Source: Nonomuraea rubra
Lineage (GTDB): Bacteria > Actinomycetota > Actinomycetes > Streptosporangiales > Streptosporangiaceae
Direction: 5' to 3'
Length of the DNA stretch: 64,000 bases
NCBI RefSeq assembly: GCF_014207985.1
Contig: NZ_JACHMI010000001.1
Coordinates: forward strand, 8,415,001 to 8,479,000
Made by a program: the position numbers and the translations under genes. This document shows, one piece after another, positions 45,305-53,345 of the stretch (position 1 is the stretch's first letter; every line of letters starts with the position of its first letter). The notes under the pieces are model-generated. The model had not been told where the DNA came from and made no database searches. It worked only from the letters and a program-made list of their open reading frames with translations.

Positions 45305-45772
45305 TCAGCGCTGCGCCTGGAACATCCAGTGCTGCTTGTCGATCTCCTGCGCCACGGCGATCAGCAGGTCCTGGGTGACGGGGTCGGCCTCGTCGGTGGC
45401 CCGGATGCGCTCGTACATGCGCTTGCTGATGCCGTCGAGAACGTCGGTGATCGTCGCCAGCACCTTCCCGTCCTCGATCCAGCCGCTCTCCGGCTGCTGG
45501 AGCCTGCTGGAGCGGGAGACCGTGGCGGCGCGGCCGTCCGGGTTCACCCCGAGGGCGACGGCACGCTCGGCGATGGTGTCCATGTGCGTTCTGGCCAGCG
45601 CGACGACCTCGTCGAGCTGGAGGTGGATGGAGCGGAAGTGGGTGCCGATGAGGTTCCAGTGTGCCTGCTTGGCGACCAGCGACAGATCGATGAGGTCGAC
45701 CAGAGCGCCCTGCAGGGCCTCCGCGACGGTGTTCCTGGCGTCGCCCGAGAGCGGGCCGGTGATGGTAGCCAT
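45305..45772 (-). CDS. dps: Dps-family DNA-binding ferritin-like protein
   Basis: A 155-residue mini-ferritin that stores iron with hydrogen peroxide and shields DNA in stress; it assembles as a dodecamer. The intersubunit ferroxidase signature is visible in LSLVAKQAHWNLIGTHFRSIHLQLDEVV near 30-58 (His, His, Asp, Glu ligands). The second helix has DTIAERAVALG. The N-terminal tail is short and not Lys-rich, so direct DNA binding may be weak. ATG 45772 follows GGGAGGAAACAG. Confidence 0.95.
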   Translation of the reverse strand: MATITGPLSGDARNTVAEALQGALVDLIDLSLVAKQAHWNLIGTHFRSIHLQLDEVVALARTHMDTIAERAVALGVNPDGRAATVSRSSRLQQPESGWIEDGKVLATITDVLDGISKRMYERIRATDEADPVTQDLLIAVAQEIDKQHWMFQAQR

Positions 45773-45853
45773 GTCTGTTTCCTCCCCTACGGTCGGAATT
45801 TACACATTCAAGAACGAAATCGGGGAGTCAGATCTTCCGGGTCTCGACGTCAT

Positions 45854-45878
45854 TGACAGTGTAATAGTGACAGTGTCA
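45854..45878. promoter_or_regulatory. TGACAGTGT repeats in the MerR promoter
   Basis: TGACAGTGTAA at 45854-45864 is followed by the perfect palindrome TGACAGTGTCA at 45868-45878, 10 bases before the MerR ATG. It is a likely operator for autoregulation of the MerR/VIT-vWA operon and may also affect dps upstream. Confidence 0.5.
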
Positions 45879-45888
45879 TTGTGGGGGT

Positions 45889-46794
45889 ATGAGTGACACC
45901 ACCTGGACGATCGGCGAGCTGGCCGAGCACGCGGCACGCGCCCTGCGCGCCGGCGCGCCGTCACCGCCCAACGGGCGGGTCCGCGACGTGCCGGGCGAAC
46001 GGCTGATCAGGTGGTACACGACGATCGGCCTGGTGGACCCGCCGCTCACCCGGCGCGGCCGGGTGGCCAGGTACGGGCGGCGGCACCTGCTGCAGCTCGT
46101 CGCCGTGAAGCGCTTGCAGGCGGCCGGGCGATCGATCGCGGAGATCCAGGCGGCGCTGACGGGAGCCACGGACCGGATGCTGGAGGCGGCGGCCCACCTG
46201 GAGTCCCCACCGCCCGCCCACCACCCGGACGCGACCGGTCACGTGCCTGCGGCGGCCGACGGTGCGCGGGCCGCTGGAGCACACGCGGGAGCGGCCGGTG
46301 GTGGCGAGCCCGTGCGGGACCGGTTCTGGGCCGAGCGTCCTGGCAGCCGCGCGGCACACGCTCGCGAAGCAGCGCCCGGCGCACAAACACCCGTGCCCGG
46401 CACATCGCCGAGCGCACACCCGCCTCAGGAGGCGCACGCACCGCGCCGCGAGCACCCCGCGCACGGGCCTGGCACGGTGCCTACCAGCGACACGGCGACG
46501 CGGGGCGGCGTTGAGCAAGGACGTGTCCGGGCCGCCGAGGCACGCGGGGCCGGTCAGGGACGTGTCCGAGCGGCCGAGGAAAGCATGGCCGGCGACGGTC
46601 AGGGGCGTGTCGGGGCCGCCGAGGAAGGCAGGGCGGGCGGGGCCCGTGGTGGGGTGGTGACGGGGGTCAGGCTGGCGGAAGGGGTGCGGCTCGTGCTGGA
46701 CGCGGGCCGGGCGCCGTCCGACGAGGACGTACAGGCGGTGCTGGCGGCGGCGCGGCCGCTGCTCGCGGTGCTCGAAGAGAGGGAGCTGATATGA
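45889..46794 (+). CDS. MerR-family regulator with long disordered, repeat-bearing linker
   Basis: A 301-residue protein. Residues about 5-95 form a MerR winged helix (TIGELAEHAARAL, then RLIRWYTTIGLVDPPLTRRGRVARYGRRHLLQLVAVKRLQAAGRSIAEIQAAL). Residues about 105-250 are low-complexity Ala/Gly/Pro/His/Arg. They include three imperfect repeats of QGRVRAAE (about 209-250). The last 50 residues (VTGVRLAEGVRLVL to LEERELI) are conserved-looking and may contact the VIT-vWA protein. Its stop overlaps the next start (ATGA). The signal sensed is unknown, and no metal-binding cysteines are present. Confidence 0.85.
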   Translation: MSDTTWTIGELAEHAARALRAGAPSPPNGRVRDVPGERLIRWYTTIGLVDPPLTRRGRVARYGRRHLLQLVAVKRLQAAGRSIAEIQAALTGATDRMLEAAAHLESPPPAHHPDATGHVPAAADGARAAGAHAGAAGGGEPVRDRFWAERPGSRAAHAREAAPGAQTPVPGTSPSAHPPQEAHAPRREHPAHGPGTVPTSDTATRGGVEQGRVRAAEARGAGQGRVRAAEESMAGDGQGRVGAAEEGRAGGARGGVVTGVRLAEGVRLVLDAGRAPSDEDVQAVLAAARPLLAVLEERELI

Positions 46795-49253
46795 GGATCA
46801 CTTCGCTGGAGCCCGCACGGTGCCTGCCGGTGCCGGACGCCGGGTTCGGCGCGCTGCTGACCGAGCGCGGCAACCTGCCGCTGGAGAGCGTGGACGTGAC
46901 CGCGGACATCTCCGGCCTGATCGCCGGTGTGGAGGTCACGCAGGGCTTCAGGAACCCGTTCGACGTCACGCTCGAGGCCACGTACGTCTTCCCGCTGCCC
47001 GGCAGGGCGGCCGTCACCGGCTTCCGGATGGAGGCCGACGACCGGGTCATCGAGGGCGTGCTGAAGGAGCGCGGCCAGGCCAGGGCGGACTACGACCGGG
47101 CGCTGCGCGAGGGCAGGCGGGCGGCGATCGCCGAGGAGGACCGGCCGGACGTGTTCACGATCAGGGTGGGCAACATCCTGCCCGGCGAGCGCGTCTCGGT
47201 GAAGCTCACGATGAGCCAGCCCCTGCCGTACGAGGACGGAGCGGCCACGTTCAGGTTCCCGCTGGTCGTGGCGCCGCGCTACATCCCGGGCAGCCCGATC
47301 GACGGCCCGCCGGCCGGTGACGGCACGGCTCCCGACACCGACGCCGTGCCCGACGCGTCGAGGATCAGCCCGCCGGTCCTGCTGCCCGGCTTCCCCAACC
47401 CCGTCCGGCTGTCGCTGTCCGCCACCGTGGACGCGGCCGGGCTGGAGCTGCGCGAGCTGGCCTCCAGCCTGCACGTGGTCGAGGAGGCCGAGGGAGAGGC
47501 GGGCCACACCGTACGGCTGCGCCCCGGCGAGCGGCTCGACCGGGACTTCGTGCTCCGGCTGTCGTTCGACGCCTCCACGGCGTTGCAGCTCGACGGCCGG
47601 GGAACGTTCGCGCTCACCGTGCTGCCCCCGCCGCTCGAGTCCACCCGGACACCGCGCGACCTGGTGCTGCTGCTCGACCGTTCGGGCAGCATGGGCGGCT
47701 GGAAGATGGTCTGCGCCCGCCGGGCCGCCGCGCGCATCGTCGACACGCTGACGCCGCAGGACAGGTTCGCGGTGCTGACGTTCGACTCGGTGGTGGAGCA
47801 GGCGTTCGAGGGGCTGGTGGAGGCGTCCGACCGCAACCGGTACCGCGCGGTCGAGCACCTGGCCAGGGTGGACGCCCGCGGCGGCACCGAGCTGCTCGAA
47901 CCGCTGCGCCAGGCCACCGCCCTGCTGGGCGGCGCCCAGAGCGGACGCGAACGCGTCGTGGTGCTGGTCACCGACGGCCAGGTGGGCAACGAGGACCAGA
48001 TCCTGGAGCAGGCGGGCGGCGCGCTGTCGGCCATGCGCGTGCACACGGTCGGCATCGACCGGGCCGTGAACGCCGGGTTCCTCGGCCGGCTGGCCGGGCT
48101 CGGCGCCGGGCGGTGCGAGCTGGTCGAGTCGGAGGACCGGCTCGACGCCGCCATGGACGCCATCCACCGCAGGATCGGCGCCCCCCTGGTGACCGACCTG
48201 TCTCTCAAGGACCTCGACGTCGAGCCCGGCACCGTCACCCACCTGGGCTCGATCTTCCCCGGCGTGCCGCTGCGCGCGTACGGGCGTTACCGCGAGGGCT
48301 CCTCGGTCACGGTGCGCGGGACGGCGGCGGGCACGCCGTGGGAGGAGCGGGTGCCCGGCGTGACCGCGGACCATCCGGCCATCCGCGCGGTGTGGGCGCG
48401 GGCGCACCTGCGCGAGCTGGAGGACCGGTACGCCATGGGCGAGCACGACCTGGAGTCGCGCATCGTGCGGACGTCGCTGGAGTACGGCGTGCTCTGCCGG
48501 TTCACCGCGTACGTGGCCGTCGACACCAGGCAGGTCGCCGGCGAGGGGCCCGAGCACCGCGTCATCCAGCCGGTCGAGCCGCCGAGCGGCTGGGAGCTGC
48601 CCAGCGCGGCGCCGGCGCCGGGCACGTTCGCGACCGGCATGATGCTGGCCGCCGCCCCCATGGCGGCACCCCGGATGCGGATGCCCGCGCCCGGGCTCAG
48701 CCAGGCCGACCTGGACCAGGGGTTCGTGGGCGGCGGCGCCCAGGAGGGCGGCCCCGCCTTCGGCGGTCCCGGCGGTCTCGGTGGTGATGGCGGTCCCAGC
48801 GGTCCTGGTGGCGGGCCTGGCGGTGGAGGACCGGCTTATGGCGGGGCGCCGCGGCCGGCCACGCCCGGCGGGCCGCCGATGCCCGCTCCGGCCGCTCCCG
48901 GCGGGGGCCGCTGGGGCAGGCCGGGCGCGCGGCCGGCTCACCGGCTCGACTCGGTACGGCCCCAGCTGGTCGCCGAGCTCGACCGGCTCAGGGCCCTCCC
49001 GGCGCCTGACCTGCTGTACCTGGCGGACCTGGGCACCCGGCTGGCGGCCCTGGCAGCCTTCCTCGGCGGGAACGAGGACCTGGAGACGCTGGCCCGCGAG
49101 CTGGAGGGCGCCGAGCGGCCCGGCGCGGACGCCCAGGCGCTGCACGATCGCGCCGTCGAGGTGCTGACCGCCCTCACCGGCGGCAGCTCCCCGTCTCCGG
49201 CACCCGGCCCTGCCGGCGGCCAGCGACGCGGCCCCTTCTGGAAGCGCGCCTGA
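46791..49253 (+). CDS. VIT and von Willebrand factor A domain protein
   Basis: An 820-residue cytoplasmic-looking protein without signal peptide. The VIT domain (about 20-150) includes VEVTQGFRNPFDVTLEATYVFPLPGRAAVTGF and the GQARADYDRALREGRRAAIAEE helix. The vWA domain (about 288-460) has a MIDAS motif DRSGSM at Asp296, with later Thr (GGTELLEPL) and Asp (VLVTDGQVG). A beta-rich segment follows, then a Gly-rich linker (about 640-715) and a C-terminal helical part (LYLADLGTRLAALAAFLGG). It is coupled to a MerR gene, an arrangement typical of actinobacteria, but its role is unknown. Confidence 0.93.
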   Translation: MRITSLEPARCLPVPDAGFGALLTERGNLPLESVDVTADISGLIAGVEVTQGFRNPFDVTLEATYVFPLPGRAAVTGFRMEADDRVIEGVLKERGQARADYDRALREGRRAAIAEEDRPDVFTIRVGNILPGERVSVKLTMSQPLPYEDGAATFRFPLVVAPRYIPGSPIDGPPAGDGTAPDTDAVPDASRISPPVLLPGFPNPVRLSLSATVDAAGLELRELASSLHVVEEAEGEAGHTVRLRPGERLDRDFVLRLSFDASTALQLDGRGTFALTVLPPPLESTRTPRDLVLLLDRSGSMGGWKMVCARRAAARIVDTLTPQDRFAVLTFDSVVEQAFEGLVEASDRNRYRAVEHLARVDARGGTELLEPLRQATALLGGAQSGRERVVVLVTDGQVGNEDQILEQAGGALSAMRVHTVGIDRAVNAGFLGRLAGLGAGRCELVESEDRLDAAMDAIHRRIGAPLVTDLSLKDLDVEPGTVTHLGSIFPGVPLRAYGRYREGSSVTVRGTAAGTPWEERVPGVTADHPAIRAVWARAHLRELEDRYAMGEHDLESRIVRTSLEYGVLCRFTAYVAVDTRQVAGEGPEHRVIQPVEPPSGWELPSAAPAPGTFATGMMLAAAPMAAPRMRMPAPGLSQADLDQGFVGGGAQEGGPAFGGPGGLGGDGGPSGPGGGPGGGGPAYGGAPRPATPGGPPMPAPAAPGGGRWGRPGARPAHRLDSVRPQLVAELDRLRALPAPDLLYLADLGTRLAALAAFLGGNEDLETLARELEGAERPGADAQALHDRAVEVLTALTGGSSPSPAPGPAGGQRRGPFWKRA

Positions 49254-49274
49254 CCGCCCACGGCCCCGCGGGGT

Positions 49275-49303
49275 GCGCCGCCGCCGCCACAGTGCGGTGG
49301 CGG
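49275..49303. terminator. Bidirectional terminator between vWA and YciI genes
   Basis: A GC-rich stem-loop of 8-11 pairs spans this interval, with CCGCCAC pairing GTGGCGG around a short loop. It lies between converging stops. Confidence 0.6.
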
Positions 49304-49313
49304 CGCTCGGGCG

Positions 49314-49577
49314 TCACATGAGCGGGGTCCACTCCCTCAGCAGCACGATCTCGTAGCCGTCCACCGCCGTGTACGGATCCTCCCGGAGGATCGCCCGCAA
49401 CTCGGCCTCGTCCGCCACCTCATAGACATGCATCGCCCCGCTGTCATCCGCCCACGGCCCGGCGGTCACCAGCAGCCCCCGCTCCTTGAGCCGCCGCAGA
49501 TGCTCCCGATGCGCCGGGCGGGCCGCGAGCCGCCGGGGATCGCCGTCGAAGGCCAGTTGCAACACGTATCTCGCCAT
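49314..49577 (-). CDS. YciI-family protein
   Basis: An 87-residue YCII-related protein, a ferredoxin-like fold. The family has a conserved His-Asp pair; here these are in PAHREHLRRLKERGLLVTAGPWAD. The rest of the pattern (GAMHVYEVADEAELRAILREDPYTAVDGYEIVLLREWTPL) fits fully. The function of most members is unknown; one relative is a chlorohydroquinone dehydrochlorinase and others help sigma-factor-linked pathways. Start ATG 49577 (MARYVLQLAF). It is divergent from the Crp/Fnr gene. Confidence 0.9.
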   Translation of the reverse strand: MARYVLQLAFDGDPRRLAARPAHREHLRRLKERGLLVTAGPWADDSGAMHVYEVADEAELRAILREDPYTAVDGYEIVLLREWTPLM

Positions 49578-49636
49578 GCCCCCGCACGCTAGGCCCCGGC
49601 CACCACCGCGCTCAGCATCGCGAGGCACGGGCGTGG

Positions 49637-49652
49637 TGTATCACGGGATACA
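49637..49652. promoter_or_regulatory. Palindrome overlapping the Crp/Fnr start codon
   Basis: TGTATC and GATACA flank a 4-base centre, and the last base is the A of the ATG at 49652. A Crp-like autoregulatory site, or part of a promoter for a leaderless message, would both fit. Confidence 0.45.
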
Positions 49653-50314
49653 TGACGTACACGCTGGCCGATTTGCCCATGTTCGGCGGGCTCGGTGAGG
49701 AGCGGCTGCGCGGGCTGGCGGCGCGGCGGCGGAGGTATCCGGCCGGGCAGGTGCTGTGCACGGAGGGGGATCCGGCCGACCATCTGATCGTGCTGCTGGC
49801 CGGGCGGGTGCGGGCGGCGCGGGTGAGCGCGGAGGGCCGGGAGGTGGTGCTGGCCGTCGAGGAGGCGCCGGTGGCCTTCGACAAGACGGCCCTGCTGGTG
49901 GACGGGCCCCATCGCGCCACGTGCACGGCGCTGACGGCGGTGGAGGTGGCGTACCTGCCGCGGGCCGCCGTGCTGGAGGTCGTCGGCGCGGAGCCGTCCG
50001 TGGCGGCGCGGCTGCTGCGCACGCTCGCCACGACCGTGCGGGACCTCGACGAGCGGCTCCTCGACGCGTCGGTGCGGGACGTGCCGTCGCGGGTGGCGAC
50101 CTGGCTGGTACGCCGCTGCGCCACCGGACGGGTGCCGCTGCACGGCGGGCAGGCCGGTCTGGGTGCCGAGATCGGGGCGACCAGGGTGAGCGTGAACCGG
50201 GCCCTGCGGGCGTTCGAACGCCGGGGCCTGATCGAGATCGGCACCGGCGAGGTGATCGTGCTGGACCACCCTGCACTCGCCCGCGCCGCCGCCCTCCCAG
50301 CCCCCACCCCGTGA
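49652..50314 (+). CDS. Crp/Fnr-family transcriptional regulator
   Basis: A 220-residue regulator. The N-terminal cyclic-nucleotide-like domain (about 8-115) has RRYPAGQVLCTEGDPADHLIVLLAGRVR and FDKTALLVDGPHRATCTALT. The dimer helix is VAARLLRTLATTVRDLDERL. The C-terminal helix-turn-helix is AEIGATRVSVNRALRAFERRGLIEI. The cAMP phosphate-binding Arg/Ser pair of Crp is not obvious and no Fe-S cysteine set is present, so the ligand is unknown. ATG 49652. Its last codons are repeated downstream at 50331-50347. Confidence 0.92.
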   Translation: MTYTLADLPMFGGLGEERLRGLAARRRRYPAGQVLCTEGDPADHLIVLLAGRVRAARVSAEGREVVLAVEEAPVAFDKTALLVDGPHRATCTALTAVEVAYLPRAAVLEVVGAEPSVAARLLRTLATTVRDLDERLLDASVRDVPSRVATWLVRRCATGRVPLHGGQAGLGAEIGATRVSVNRALRAFERRGLIEIGTGEVIVLDHPALARAAALPAPTP

Positions 50315-50347
50315 GAGCATCCCGCGCAAGCCCCACCCCGTGAGAGC
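50302..50347 (+). repeat. Short direct repeat copying the end of the Crp/Fnr gene
   Basis: A 17-base sequence containing the stop codon of the Crp/Fnr gene (50302-50318) recurs exactly at 50331-50347. CGCAAG also recurs around the two copies. Confidence 0.7.
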
Positions 50348-50503
50348 GCAAGCCCGGCCCCTGAACCGCGCAAGCTCACCCCTGCTCACAAGCCCCCCGC
50401 GCACGTTCTGCCCCACCCCTCGCCCCGCACTCCCCCAGGGACCGAAACGCATGGCGTGCGGGCGTCTGTCCGATCCGGTCCGGCTGTTCTACAGTCACTG
50501 AGC

Positions 50504-51322
50504 ATGGCGACCCCTCGCGCCCCGCTCCGCTTCACGGAAGCGGTGTCCGCCACGGTCTCGGAGAGCACGAAGTCCGGTTTCTTCTTCGACTTCGACGGCA
50601 CGATCGCCCCCATCATGCGAGATCCCGCCGCCGTCCTCCCGGTGGCCGGCGCGGTGGAGCGGCTGCGGGTGCTGGCGGAGCTGGTCGGCAGGGTGGCCGT
50701 CGTCTCGGCCCGCCCGGCCGCGTTCCTGCGCGACCGGTTCGCGGACGTGCCGCACGTGAGCCTGTTCGGCCTGTACGGCATGCAGAGCGTCGTGGACGGC
50801 CGGGTGCGTACGGCGGCCGAGGCCGGCGCCTGGGCCCCCGTGATCGGCCGGGTGGCCGCCGACGCCGCCCGCGACCTGCCCGGCGAGGTGCTGGTGGAGG
50901 ACAAGGCGCTGCTGGTGGCGCTGCACTACCGCGCGGTGCCGTCGTTGCGCGGCGCGGTGGAGCGATGGGCCTCGGCCAAGGCCGCCGAGCTGGGCCTGCG
51001 GGAGCAGTACGGGCGCATGGTCGTCGAGCTCAGACCCCCAATCGAGTGCGACAAGGGCACCGTCGTCGAGCGCGAGGCCGAGACCCTCACCCGGGCCTGG
51101 TACTTCGGCGACGACCTGTCCGACGGCCGGGCGTTCGACGTGCTGCGCGGGCGGGAGGAGCGGGATCCGGCGTTCCTGGGCGTCAGGGTGGCGGTGGCCA
51201 ACGGGGAGACGGGCGACGAGCTGGCGCGCCGGGCGGACTTCACGATCGACGCGCCGGAGGACACCCCCGCCATGCTCGACCACGTCATCCGTGCCTTTCC
51301 GGCGGCCCCGTACGCTGGATAA
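50504..51322 (+). CDS. otsB: Trehalose-6-phosphate phosphatase
   Basis: Removes phosphate from trehalose 6-phosphate. The HAD-superfamily protein (272 aa) has the nucleophile motif FFFDFDGTIAPI with DxD near 33-37. Motif II is VAVVSARPAAF, the catalytic Lys is in PPIECDKGTVV and the final motif is WYFGDDLSDGRAFD. The cap segment contains LFGLYGMQSV. Start ATG 50504; earlier in-frame codons lack support. otsA is not in the window. The stop TAA is directly followed by the GTG of the homocysteine methyltransferase gene, so the two are translationally linked. Confidence 0.93.
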   Translation: MATPRAPLRFTEAVSATVSESTKSGFFFDFDGTIAPIMRDPAAVLPVAGAVERLRVLAELVGRVAVVSARPAAFLRDRFADVPHVSLFGLYGMQSVVDGRVRTAAEAGAWAPVIGRVAADAARDLPGEVLVEDKALLVALHYRAVPSLRGAVERWASAKAAELGLREQYGRMVVELRPPIECDKGTVVEREAETLTRAWYFGDDLSDGRAFDVLRGREERDPAFLGVRVAVANGETGDELARRADFTIDAPEDTPAMLDHVIRAFPAAPYAG

Positions 51323-52189
51323 GTGACGACACTGGTCCTGGACGGCGGGCTGGCGACGCGGCTCGAGGAGCTCGGCGCGGATCTCAGCGACGCGCTGTGG
51401 TCGGCGCGGCCGCTGCTGGAGGAGCCGGCGCTGATCCGGCGCGTGCACGCGGACTACTTCGCGGCGGGCGCCGACGTGGCGACGACGGCGAGCTATCAGG
51501 CGACGCTGCCGGGGTTCGCGCGGCGCGGGCTGGACGCGGTCGAGGCCGAGCGGCTGATCCGGCTGTCGGTGGAGCTGGCCGCCCAGGCCCGGGACGAGGC
51601 GGGGCACGGGCTGGTGGCGGCCTCCGTGGGCCCGTACGGCGCCTATCTGGCCAACGGCGCCGAGTACACCGGCGACTACGACCTCGACGAGGACGGCCTG
51701 TACGCCTGGCACCTGCCGCGCTGGGAGATCCTGGCCGCGGCCGGGGCCGATCTGCTGGCCTGCGAGACGATCCCGTCCTTCGCCGAGGCGCGGGCGCTGG
51801 CCGCGCTGCTGGCCCGCACGCCGGGGGTGAAGGCGTGGGTGAGCTTCTCGTGCCGCGACGGCGAGCGGCTCAACGACGGCACCCCGATCCGCGAGGCGGC
51901 GGCGCTGTTCGCGGGGAACCCGCAGGTGGTGGCCGTCGGCGCGAACTGCACCGCGCCGCGCCACATCCCCGGCCTCATCGGGTGCCTGTCGGGCGGCCTG
52001 CCCGTGGTGGTCTACCCCAACTCGGGCGAGTCGTGGGACGCCGCCGCCCGCCGCTGGACGGGCCTGGCCGACCCGGTCGAGTACGGCCGGGCCGCCCAGG
52101 AGTGGCAGCGGGCGGGCGTGTCGCTGATCGGCGGCTGCTGCCGTACGACGCCGGAGCACATCAGGCAGATCCGCACGCACCTGACCTGA
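51323..52189 (+). CDS. mmuM: Homocysteine S-methyltransferase
   Basis: Transfers a methyl group from S-methylmethionine or SAM to homocysteine. The 288-residue barrel has VLDGGLATRLEELGADL at the N-terminus, ATTASYQATLPGF, SVGPYGAYLANGAEYTGDY, CETIPSFAEARAL and SFSCRDGERLNDGTPI. The Zn-binding cysteines lie in VGANCTAP and LIGGCCRTTPEHI. All are typical MmuM/BHMT signatures. GTG 51323 abuts the otsB stop. The final 22 bases of the gene are the first part of a tandem repeat array that continues past the stop. Confidence 0.95.
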   Translation: MTTLVLDGGLATRLEELGADLSDALWSARPLLEEPALIRRVHADYFAAGADVATTASYQATLPGFARRGLDAVEAERLIRLSVELAAQARDEAGHGLVAASVGPYGAYLANGAEYTGDYDLDEDGLYAWHLPRWEILAAAGADLLACETIPSFAEARALAALLARTPGVKAWVSFSCRDGERLNDGTPIREAAALFAGNPQVVAVGANCTAPRHIPGLIGCLSGGLPVVVYPNSGESWDAAARRWTGLADPVEYGRAAQEWQRAGVSLIGGCCRTTPEHIRQIRTHLT

Positions 52190-52359
52190 CCCGCCAGGCG
52201 GATCCGCACGCACCTGACCTGACCCGCCAGGCGGATCCGCGCCCGCCTGACCTGAGCCGCCGGGCGGGTCCGCGCGGCCGGCCTGAACCGCAGGGCGGGT
52301 CCGCGCGGCCGGCCTGAACCGCAGGGCGGGTCCGCGCGGCCGGCCTGAACCGCAGGGCG
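52168..52359 (+). repeat. Six-unit 33/31-bp tandem repeat spanning the end of mmuM
   Basis: Units lie at 52168-52200, 52201-52233 (identical to the first), 52234-52266 (diverged), then three identical 31-bp units at 52267-52297, 52298-52328 and 52329-52359. Unit 1 contains the last codons and stop of mmuM. Most units carry a CCGCC-N-GGCGG-like dyad at their junction, so the array may also act as a series of weak terminators between mmuM and the converging doxX. Confidence 0.9.
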
Positions 52360-52365
52360 GGCGCG

Positions 52366-52791
52366 TCAGGCGGTCGCCGTGGCGGGGCTGCGGCGGCGGA
52401 GCAGGACGCGGTCGAGCGCCAGCGCCCCGCCCCCGGTGAACCCGACGGCCAGGCTGGCCGCGGCCAGCGCCAGCACGAACTCGTAGCCCCCCTCACCGGC
52501 CAGCCCGTTGCCCCCGTGCACGAAGGCGATCGCCCCGAGCATGTCGAGGGCGAGCAGCGTGCCGGCGATCGGCAGCGCGGCGCCGAGGATCAGCGCCAGG
52601 CCGCCGGCGACCTCCAGCACGGCCACCGCCGGAGCGGCCAGGCCGGCCAGCGGGATGCCGACGGACTCGAAGAACTTGGTCGTGCCCGCGATCCCCATCG
52701 TCGCGAACTTCTGATAGCCGTGCACCAGGAAGATCACCCCGATGGCGACCCTCGCCAGCAGCAGGGCGAAGGGACGCGCCTGATCCACCAT
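52366..52791 (-). CDS. DoxX-family membrane protein
   Basis: A 141-residue protein with four membrane helices. Characteristic pattern: LLLARVAIGVIFLVHGYQKFATMG, then GIAGTTKFFESVGIPLAGLAAPAVAVLEVAGGLALILG, and a final YEFVLALAAASLAV helix. DoxX-like proteins are linked to redox or thiol stress in mycobacteria (with SodA and SseA), but most are uncharacterised. ATG 52791 has GAGGAG 7 nt upstream. It is divergent from a MarR gene and covered by two clear MarR-type operators. Confidence 0.92.
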   Translation of the reverse strand: MVDQARPFALLLARVAIGVIFLVHGYQKFATMGIAGTTKFFESVGIPLAGLAAPAVAVLEVAGGLALILGAALPIAGTLLALDMLGAIAFVHGGNGLAGEGGYEFVLALAAASLAVGFTGGGALALDRVLLRRRSPATATA

Positions 52792-52807
52792 GCGGAACTC
52801 CTCGATG

Positions 52808-52860
52808 GTTGTTCAGATTTGAACAACGACTCTAGCAGTGATTTGTTCAAATTCGAACGA
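52808..52860. promoter_or_regulatory. Two MarR operators between doxX and marR
   Basis: A perfect palindrome, GTTGTTCA-GATT-TGAACAAC at 52808-52827, and a near-perfect TTGTTCA-AATT-CGAACGA at 52843-52860 share the same half-site. They lie between the divergent starts, with the first just 17 bases before the doxX ATG. Confidence 0.85.
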
Positions 52861-52875
52861 CAGTACACTGAATCG

Positions 52876-53337
52876 GTGACGGACATCCGATGGCTGGACG
52901 CGACCGAGATGGCGGCCTGGCGCGCCTTCGTGTCCACCTCCCACCTGCTCGAGCGGCGCATCGAGGAGCAGCTCAAGGCCGCCGCCGGCCTCACGCACCC
53001 GCAGTACGAGATCCTGGTGGTCCTGTCGGAGTCCCCCGGCCGCCAGATGCGCATGACGGAGCTGGCCAGGGACGTCGTGGTGTCGAAGAGCGCGCTGACG
53101 TACCAGATCAACCAGCTGGAGAAGGCGGGGCTGGTCGAGCGGGCGACGTGCCCGTCCGACGAGCGCGGCGTGCTGGCGGTGCTGACGGAGAAGGGCGCGC
53201 GGTGCCTGGAGCAGGTGGCCCCCGGTCACCTGGAGGTCGTGCGCGCCTTCCTGATCGACCGGCTCAGCCGGGAGGAGCTGCGCGCGATGACGAGCGCCAT
53301 GCGCAGGACGGAAGAGGCCTTACGGTCGTCCGCCTGA
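52876..53337 (+). CDS. MarR-family transcriptional regulator
   Basis: A 153-residue dimeric winged-helix repressor: HPQYEILVVLSESPGRQMRMTELARDVVVSKSALTYQINQLEKAGLVERATCPSDERGVLAVLTEKG is the DNA-binding core. The start is GTG 52876, since longer upstream frames run through doxX DNA. A Cys in RATCPSDERG sits next to the wing and could be redox-sensitive, as in OhrR-like proteins, but this is speculative. It is divergent from doxX and probably represses both genes through the two palindromes. Confidence 0.93.
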   Translation: MTDIRWLDATEMAAWRAFVSTSHLLERRIEEQLKAAAGLTHPQYEILVVLSESPGRQMRMTELARDVVVSKSALTYQINQLEKAGLVERATCPSDERGVLAVLTEKGARCLEQVAPGHLEVVRAFLIDRLSREELRAMTSAMRRTEEALRSSA

Positions 53338-53345
53338 CCCCGCGA

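Noticed and set aside
52168..52359. Possible CRISPR array
   Set aside because: Units are contiguous with no unique spacers, derive from a gene end, and there are no cas genes.
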